A DNA stretch of 64,000 nucleotides, taken from the NCBI RefSeq assembly GCF_963678635.1, contig NC_087068.1:43115649-43179648 (forward strand), read 5' to 3'. Both the position numbers and the translations under genes were made by a program. The number at the start of each line of letters is the position of its first letter. Within the stretch, counting starts at the first letter, position 1. This document shows positions 23,801 through 32,800 of the stretch, piece by piece. The notes under the pieces are model-generated. The model made no database searches and was not told the origin of the DNA. It worked only from the letters and a program-made list of their open reading frames with translations. This DNA comes from Symsagittifera roscoffensis. Its lineage: Eukaryota > Xenacoelomorpha > Acoela > Convolutidae.

Positions 23801-26800
23801 GAATGACCAATGAAGGTCATAATAAAGTGACCAGTTAAATAAACTAATATGTTTTGCAGTAATTGCAAAACATGATGTAAATCACAACATTCCCCTAAGC
23901 AGGAAAAATTTTTTAAATTACGAGTAAAATAAGCACCATAACTAACTAAGTCTGACTCCTTTCTCCCCCTTTAGGACTAGGAAAGAAAGAAATTAAGCGC
24001 TGTAATAAGGAATTGACATTAACTGGAGCGCCACTAAGTGGTTAAATTCGAAAACTAACTGAGAATTAATTATCCGGATTCCGACGGATATGAGATGAAT
24101 TTTGAAAAAAATTGAAGTATGGAGTAGATGTCGTCGAGTTTTATGTGTGAAGTAATGCTTTTAGATACACCAACTGCCAGATTGCCGTAAGTTTTTCCTT
24201 TAAAGACTAGGAAAGAGAGGAAATCAAGCGCCATAAATAAGGAGATGACATTAAACAGAAGCGCCACTATATGATTAAATTCAAAACTAGAATTGTGAAT
24301 TAATTATCCGGATTCCGACGGATATGAGCTGGGTTTAAAGAATTCGAGATGAAAAAAAAAATTATCACCAAGTTTTATGGGTGGGAATAACTGGTTTGAG
24401 TTATACCAACTAAAAGCAGGTCGAATTAGGGAAATTTGGAGCACCAATTTCTTTTGTTTTCCTTTTACTGACGGTTTATCCAAAGGATCGCTTATCTTTT
24501 TGGTAGCGTATCCGAAATTACTGAAGAACGTTTTGATCTCTGAGGTTAGCACCGATTATAGGGTAGTATGAGCTCTTTGAAATGACAAGTGACTGGGATA
24601 TGTATAACAAATTGTTTACAAAGATTTATAATCGTTTAAAAAGTTTTCGAGTTCCTTGTTGAAAAGCTCACTATCTAGATCAGAATGATCGCCAAAATTT
24701 TCCAGTTCCATCCTTAGTGATTCGTCCGTTGATGAGGTTGATATTTGGTTCGAAGATGATGAACTTGAGTCAAGAACGATTAGCTCCGCCGGAGTCGTCT
24801 TATTGTCTGACGTATGTGGTTCTTCAATTTCAATCACGATTGGATCGGTCGCCGAACCGGATATTTCTTGTATGTTATCTACTGCGTCAATAAAATAACG
24901 TTTGCCATAAAATTTTGGTGGGCCTACATTTCTACCAGAACGACGGATGGTAGGGGTAATTTTACCGGATTTAGTAGTAGGATCGGTAAGTACAGTGCAC
25001 TCGTCGGATGAGTCGTTAATCTCGTAGACTGGGAAGTCTGTAACCGAGTTGTTGTCCGTTGGATTACACTCATCTTGTCCGTTTTGATGCTCCGAATTGT
25101 CGTTGTCCCCTCCCTGGGTCACCGTTTTCTGTTCCTCTGTACTAGGTGTTCTGCCGGCGGGTATTATGCTTATTGGACACTCGTAAGGTTGTTCTCTAGG
25201 TTGTTCGCTGTTAGGGTCAATGTAGTTTTCTAAAACCTCAGATTTTATTTCGGGACGTGTTTTAGCGGAATTATGATTGTTTTTGATTGAGACATGAGGT
25301 GTATTTAGGTCTGAAATAAAGCGTTCCCTGGCTACGTCTCTACAAGGAAAACCGCCCGCTATCCATTCCCATTCGCTAGTGTCCGAAATATCCGAAGGAA
25401 TTATCATGGATTCATCCGAAGCGAAGTAACCTGGGGGTGTTGTAGACTTCTTTGCGTGATGTGTTTGTCTTCTGGTATGTTTGTGTGAAGACCCTGATAC
25501 GTATGTCCTAGTTAGGTTGTCTGAAGTGGTCGGGTTCAACTGTCTTGCCGTTCTTCTGGTTGGCTTTCTTGATCTTGGTTTCCGTGATGGTCCTTTCTGT
25601 TTCTGACCTACTTCAACATTAGCATTAGGAAAATACGGGAATGAAATGTTTCCTTTAAAAGGTCTGATTTTGTTTGAGGTATAAATCGGAATCGCAATAT
25701 CGGATTTTCGAATTATTTTTCCGTCGGATAACTTTACAGTCGAAGTAGAAGAATTTATAATTCTTTTATTTAGTTCCTTATAGAGACAGTCTCGATTTAT
25801 ATTGCCGTTGGATTTCCGAAGGATTTTACCTTTGAATGGACTTTTGATTGGTAGTCTATTGGCGATGATTTTCGAGGAAGAAGCATAGTCCGTGTCATAG
25901 CCTTTTTCGGTCGGGTTCTGGTTTTTCTTGGCTATCAAGTCGTCCTTGTAGCCGTCCTCTAGTCTGTCATCTGCATTCCAATCCTTAGCTCGTTCCTTAG
26001 ACAGTATTGATTTCCCTTTGTCTAAAATTCCAAAGGAGGGTTTACCGGATGCTAATTGTTTCCAAATGGTATTTGGTTTTCTGTTATAGTGTATCTCGAA
26101 GGGTGAACATTTAATTTTTGATTGATAAGAAGAACGTAAATTCCAGATGATATTTGAAACGGCATTCTGTAGAGTGCTTTTATCATGTTCTTTTGAAATA
26201 GCCAGTAGTTTAATTTTCACGGTGTGTACTAATTTTTCGACCAATCCGTTGGAACGGTGGTCGCCTACTGTACAAAAGATTATTTTGATGTTGTTGGAAT
26301 CGCAGAATGATTTGAAGTCTTGACAAGTGAAGCAAGTAGCGTGATCTACCCTTATAGAATAAGGTATCCCGTGTAAGAATATGTATTCTTGTAAAAATTC
26401 TATGACTGTTTTTGAAGAAGTGGACGATGTAATTTTTGCCGACGGGAATTTAGAAAATCTGTCAATACAGAGTAAAATGTATTTCTTTGACCCCCAGTAA
26501 GAATCCAAAGGACCCGCGAAATCTAAATTTAGTTCTTCATTCGGTTCCGATAGTGGAGGAAGTTCGCTAATTTGTGACTTAGGAATGACAGTTTTCAAAT
26601 TCTTACCCGCCGATGTACATTCTGAACAATTTTTTCCGTGGAAGTAGATTTGCCTGTTAATATGAGGCCACCAGATGTATTGAGCCAAGTATTTCATTCC
26701 AAATTGACCCGGGTGAGTTTCGTGTAAGGTCTTCATCATTGCGTTTCGTAGAGTAAATGGGATAACAAGTTTACCGTCCATATAAAGTAATCCGTCGGAT

Positions 26801-29800
26801 TCATGCAGGTCTCGGGTAAAATGTTTGAAATACGGAGAATTTGCATTAATCTTCTCCACCTTATTTTGAAGTGCTTTAACAATTGGGCTTAACATGGGAT
26901 CATCTTCTGTCAAGAGAGCTACTAACTTGGCATTAAATAAAATATTTAAATCCAAGGGTCGATCCGGCAACTTCAAGTTTTCACGGTATTTTTTAACGAG
27001 ATTAGCGTGGTCTGATAAAAGTTGAAAGTCTAAATCTACGGAAATACCGGAAGTGGTGGGATTAATTACAATATTCTTATTATTCATATTAACAGTATCT
27101 ACAATTTTTTTATCTACAGGTGAATTAATTAAACTACAATTAGAGATTAAAAATTAAAGAAATGCGGAATTAGAAATTGAAATAATTAGAGTATTTGTAT
27201 TCGAATAATCCGTTGGAATGCAATTTGAAGTACAAAATTCTGTTCTTTTGTGATTAAATGAGCAAATTGGAAAAGACGAATTAATGAGTTTTAACACTGC
27301 TGCTATTAGGTAATTACGTAATAAAGCATAATCGGAATTTTCCAGATTAAAACCAATGGCTGAGCAGGTAGTTTTTAGTTTCTCCGGCGGATTTAATGAT
27401 TTATTAATCTTATTAATGTTTGCTACTACGAATTCTTCGTCGTAGTGTGATATTGGAAGGGCATTTCCTGATGGGATTCTTGAAATAAGATCAGTAAAAC
27501 CCATGTCTTTTCCTGCAATGTGTTTGATAGAGAAATTAAAAGGTAATAATCTGTCTACCCATCTTGTTAATCTACTGTGGTAGGTTTTATTACCGTGATT
27601 TGGTGATAACGCGGATAATAAAGCTTTATGGTCGGTAATTACTTCGAAATCTGATCCGTAAAGATAGTTCTTATAATGTTCGACGGCCCATACAACCCCT
27701 AGAAGTTCGAGCTTGTTCGTAGAATATTTAGACTCGTGAGGGTTTAAAAAGCGCGAAGCGAATGAGGTTGTTTTCCAATCGTTCCCGTGGAGTTGTTCAA
27801 GCGAGGCCCCAAGTCCGTTATGAGGAGCGTCTGTTTTTACTCTAGTTTTACGTTTCACGTCGAAATGGGTATTCTCTGTTAGGTTTACGATTTCCTCTTT
27901 AATTTTTTCAAACGCTTTTGTATGGTCGTCGTTCCATTGGAATAATGATTTCTTATTTAAAAGTGGTCGAAGTGGACTTCCTAAGGATGCTAAGTTTGGG
28001 ACAAATTTTATGTATTGGTTTGTAGAACCAAAAAACGAACGTAGTTCTTTCAAATTCTTCGGAATAGGTAAGTCTTTTATGGCTTTCGATTTGTCGAATA
28101 ATGGGGTAATACCAGATTTAGAGATTTTGAATCCCAACCATTCTATTTCTTTTTGAAAGAATTTACATTTTGACCATTTCACCGCGAAATTATATTCGTC
28201 GAGAGTTGATAAAATTTTTAACACGATATTCTTGTGCTCTAAGAAGGATCCTTTGGAAGCGATTAAAATGTCATCCAAATAACAATTGGTAAATGGGATT
28301 GAACCTAATGTAGAGTCCATTACTTTTTGAAATTCGTTAGGCATATCCCCTAAGCCGTAAAAACCAGTTAAAAATTGGTAAGTACCCGTAATGTCGCCAC
28401 CCACGATACTGAAGTTACATTGGTTACTAGTGAATTTATCTAATGCTAATTGACTGTACGCGTTTTTCAGGTCTAAGTTTGTAAACCACACTTCTCCAAC
28501 GGAATCATTAGTAATTTGTGCCGCGACATTGTCTACCAGTTCGTGGATGTTTGGCATTTGATATTTGTTCTTGTAAATCTGTTTGTTTATGAACTTGGAG
28601 TCTAAGGCTAATTTGATGGATTTATCTTTTTTACAAGTAATGACTATTGGACTAATAAATCTGTCTTCGTCGCAGTTTTCTAGTTTTTTGATATGTCCTT
28701 CCGCCTTTAGTCTATTTAATTCAGACTTTACCGCGTCCAGTAAATGAAGGGGAACTCGTCTTCCCTTTAGTTGGATTGGTTTTAAGGGTTCGTGAAAATG
28801 GGTGATTTTCATTTGATTGTTTATTTTTCCAATCCGAAGGAATAAATTTTTGAAAGATTTTGTTATATTTAAAATTTCCCTATCCTGGTTTGATTGAGAG
28901 ATGGAATTTATTGACTTACACTGTTTGTTAGTCTGGAAATGTGGAAAGTGTTTCTGAGAGACTTCTATCCCCACTTTTGGAAGGTTGTCGTTCCCTAGGA
29001 TATTTCTCTCGTGTCCCTCGGTTAAGAAGAATTGACAATCGTTGTCTGACCAGCCGTTTGAAAATATCGGAAGCTTCACCTTTCCAGTAATGTTTATGGC
29101 ATTATCTGTGAATCCACAGTATAGGTCTCTAGTTGATTTATCCACTGGATAGATTTTCAAGTAAGGGTCTCGTAACTTTAATTCGTGAAGTACGTTTTTC
29201 TTAAGGAAACTCACCGGGCTTGCTGAATCCACTTGAATGTTTAAAATTACTTGGTTTTCTTTTCCGAGTCCAATGTTCAATAATTTCTTTAATTCTTTTC
29301 CATCGTTATCGAAAATCGTAGTTACATTTAGTACAGAATAATCGTCATTTTCACTTTGTCCAGATTCTGACCATGCGTTTATTACACCACAACATTCTCT
29401 ATCGATGAGGTCAGTATTTACATCCGGAATATCCGACGGATTAAAATCTGTGTTATCTACAATTTGGGTATTTACAATGTTTACATTTTTGCGACGAGAT
29501 TTACAAAGTCTAGTGAAATGTCCTTTGAATTTACAAGAAGTACAAGTCGTGTCCTTTGCTGGGCAAACTGCTAAATGACCTTTCGAGAATACACCGCCGC
29601 ACTTCATACAGTTGTTACTCTTTTCGATGTTAAGGGTTGGTTCTCTTTTGACGTTAAAGTGGTTACTTGGTCTGTGTACGGATGATCCGTTGGATTTAAA
29701 ATTATTTGTTAATTTCAGGTGGTTTAAAATTCCTTTTTCATCTATGAGTGCAACATTTAGTGCTTCGCGTGGAGGGAGGGTTTCTGTTAACAATTTCCTT

Positions 29801-32800
29801 TGAATGTCATAGTTTTTCATATTATTTATGAAAATGTCTCTTATCCACTCTTCTTCTCCTGCGGATATGTCACACTTTTTGGCCATTTCGGCTAAGGCAC
29901 CCCAAAATTGTTCAAGGGATTCTCTTTCTCGTTGCTTTCTATTTAATAGTTTATGTCGTTCAAATGTGACATTTGTTTTTCTTACGAATGCAATCGCTAA
30001 GAACTCCCAGAATTCCTTAAAAGAAATTTGCAGAACTTTCACCTTGGTAAATTTTTGTCCAAAGATCCTTTTTCCTTCATTACCCAGTGCCAGATATAAA
30101 ACCGAACGTAATTTCTTGTCTGCTTCTTCTATTCGCATTCCGTTGAATTTCTTGGTTTCAGTTTTTATCGAAGCAGTTTCTTCTTCGTCATACCGTCTTT
30201 GCTCTTGAGTGTTTCTTTCTAATCTGGAGCGTCTTTGGGCATCTGTTTCACCGTCTGTCGGGTTTTCCAAATTTGGAGGTAATGGGTGTTGTCTCTCCGA
30301 CGGATTGAATAGATTTTCTATGTCAATGTTTTCCTTAGCAATGATAGCTAATTGAAACAGATCGCTCCAGTCTTCCCATGGAATGGGAGGGTCTACCGTA
30401 TGGTTTTGCCAAAAAGGAGGTATTCCTCTCACGTTAGATTCGTTAGTTGACTGCGCCATGATAAAATGTTACTTTGTTGTAGCTAATTCTAAGTTAAAAC
30501 TATAAAAAGAATATGGAATTAAGATGAATTAGTCGGTAAGTTAAAACATTAAAACAATGAGAGATCATTCTCTCCGCCGGAGAGAATGACCAATGAAGGT
30601 CATAATAAAGTGACCAGTTAATTAAACTAATATGTTTTGCAGTAATTGCAAAACATGATGTAAATCACAACAACATTTTTTTCGTCCAGCACTGTTAGTG
30701 CAAATCAATCAGACAATCTGTTGTAGTTTTTTTTTAAATTGAAATGTAACAACTGAAACTTTAAATCCGAATAAACTGAAGGGTAGTCTTTGTGATAGTT
30801 GACGCGACCATCCAGAAACTTTTAGATTTTAAAGAAACCAATTGAAGTTGCAAAAAGATTGTAGCAAATATTGAAATAATCAAAGAAAAGAAACAAGGCT
30901 AAGTTTTCTTTACCTTCCTAGGTAGTAGGTGTCACTTCTCGCGTACATCCGGGAGAGAGTCCGGCCTCGTTCGTGTGCCAGGGTCTGATTGACTTTCTGA
31001 TCTCGAACCAGCCGGAGGCGCAGATCCTCAGACAGTACATCGTGTTCAAGGTCATTCCAATGCTCAACCCTGACGGAGTCTATCTAGGCAACTACAGGTC
31101 ATCCTTGATGGGCTTCGACCTCAACAGACACTGGGGTATGGTCAGTAGCGGTCTTAAGGGGGCGGGGTTTGCACGGGTAGTGCCTAAACAAGTGCTCCTC
31201 TTGTATCTACACTCTTAAAAATGTTCACATGTTTTCGCGAAAAAAAAAATCTAGTTATTTTTACGAGCCAAGTCTTGTCAAAAAGGTTCACGAGAACAAC
31301 TTGAGGTTTCAAGTAAAACACTTGAAAAGTCTAGCCTTTTATTCAATTAAAACAACAAAAGCATATGCATTGTTTTGTTTTCAAGTCAAGCGCTTGAATT
31401 TTCTAGTAATTTGTTCAGTTGTCTTCACGAGATTATATTCATTTTTTAAACCTTTACAAAAAAATTTCCTGTAAAATTACATGAACTTTCACCTGGTATA
31501 GCTGATTGTTGACGGGTTTTCATTAAAAGTATAATGTAAAAGCCGATGAAATTTGTATTGTTTTGAAGTTTTTATAGTGAATTAACCTCGTATGATCAAC
31601 AAATGCTTTCACTTCGTTAAAAAACGAAAACAGGGGCGGATCCAGGCTTTTCCCGAGGAGGGGGAGGCGGATTTTCAAAAAATTTGTTGAATTTCTTTGG
31701 GTCGACCAAAGTGCTTTTCCCAGCGCTCCTGCATTACTATAAAACCCTTTTTTGTCAAAAATTTCTGCGCCAAAAGCCAATTTTTGAAAAAAAAAAACAG
31801 GCCAAAATTGCCGTTTTTGGCAATTTTATAAACAATTTTGAACGAAAATTGCGTTTTTTGGCGCGCGCTTCTCTTCGTATAAAAATTAGTATATATTGGC
31901 GTCAAAGACGCCCTAAGAAACATTTCACGGATGTCACAAAAAATAATAACAAAGGAGGGACCCTTCGGTTGTGAGGGGGTCGAATCCCTGAGACAGGATT
32001 GTCCGCCCGCACCCGCACCCCCACTAAGTCCACCCTGACTTTTACTTAAGATTTCAAGGTTTTGTGGCTGTTATTGATGACTTTTCACGTATTTTTCTAA
32101 AACTTGTGATTTTATGCTTTGTAGTGTCTAGTGTTTGTCTAATTTTTTTTTCAAATGTTTCTGAATTTTTATACACTTTTAACTGATTGTTCACGTGTAA
32201 TAAACCTCGTACTGAGAAAAAAATTAGTGCATGATTTGACTTTTTTTTCTTAGACTTTGCTAATTTCAAAAAATTTAATTTTCGAGATCTGACAGAGGTA
32301 AGATTATAAAGTTTTCCTTTAACCTAAATGTATATAATTCAATCCTAAAACCTCAAAATTATTTTGGTATTTAAGACAGTTGTTCATACCTTTATAACTC
32401 ATTTATATTGATTTAATTAACCCTCCTAGTTTATCTGTTTATGAATATCATTTTAAATCTAGGACCAGTTCGACTATGATCTCGACTATGATCTATGATA
32501 TATTCTAACCGAGACCTATATTTATATGATTAGTTGGTTACAAAAAATTTTGTCCAGTTCACCCAACTTGGAAAAAAATATGAATTTAATCAAAAAACCA
32601 ACGTTTTAGAAGACATTGATTTTCAAATTTCAACAAACTACAGTCATTCAATTTTACATAAGTGTCATTTTACTAAAAGAAACATTGGGATCATTTGATA
32701 GATCCTTTTGTTTCAATAAGTAACTAATAATTGAAACAAAGGGATTTATCAAGAGATCCCAGTGTTTCTTTTAGTAAAATGACACTTACGTAAAATGGAA

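Larger units (their letters stand above)
23676..30672 (-). mobile_element. LTR retrotransposon B, Ty3/gypsy type, in AGBL4 intron 3
   Basis: A 6997-bp element with 214-bp LTRs (TG...CA) and a 5-bp duplication ACATT, antisense to the host gene. The order on the minus strand is LTR, PBS, Gag-protease-RT-RNase H (one 1101-codon frame), a single in-frame TAA, integrase with tail, PPT, LTR. The LTRs differ at one site (AAATAAAC against AATTAAAC), so it is recent. Its proteins are homologous to those of retrotransposon A from Gag to the integrase tail but clearly diverged, so the two are different families of one lineage. No envelope gene is seen. The intron it occupies (23195-30921) would be about 730 bp without it. 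Confidence 0.95.

Noticed and set aside
31968-31990. GGGGGTCGAATCCCTGA as a tRNA B box (SINE)
   Set aside because: No A box at the proper distance, no tRNA fold, and the word is at the 3' side of an element with hAT-like inverted ends.
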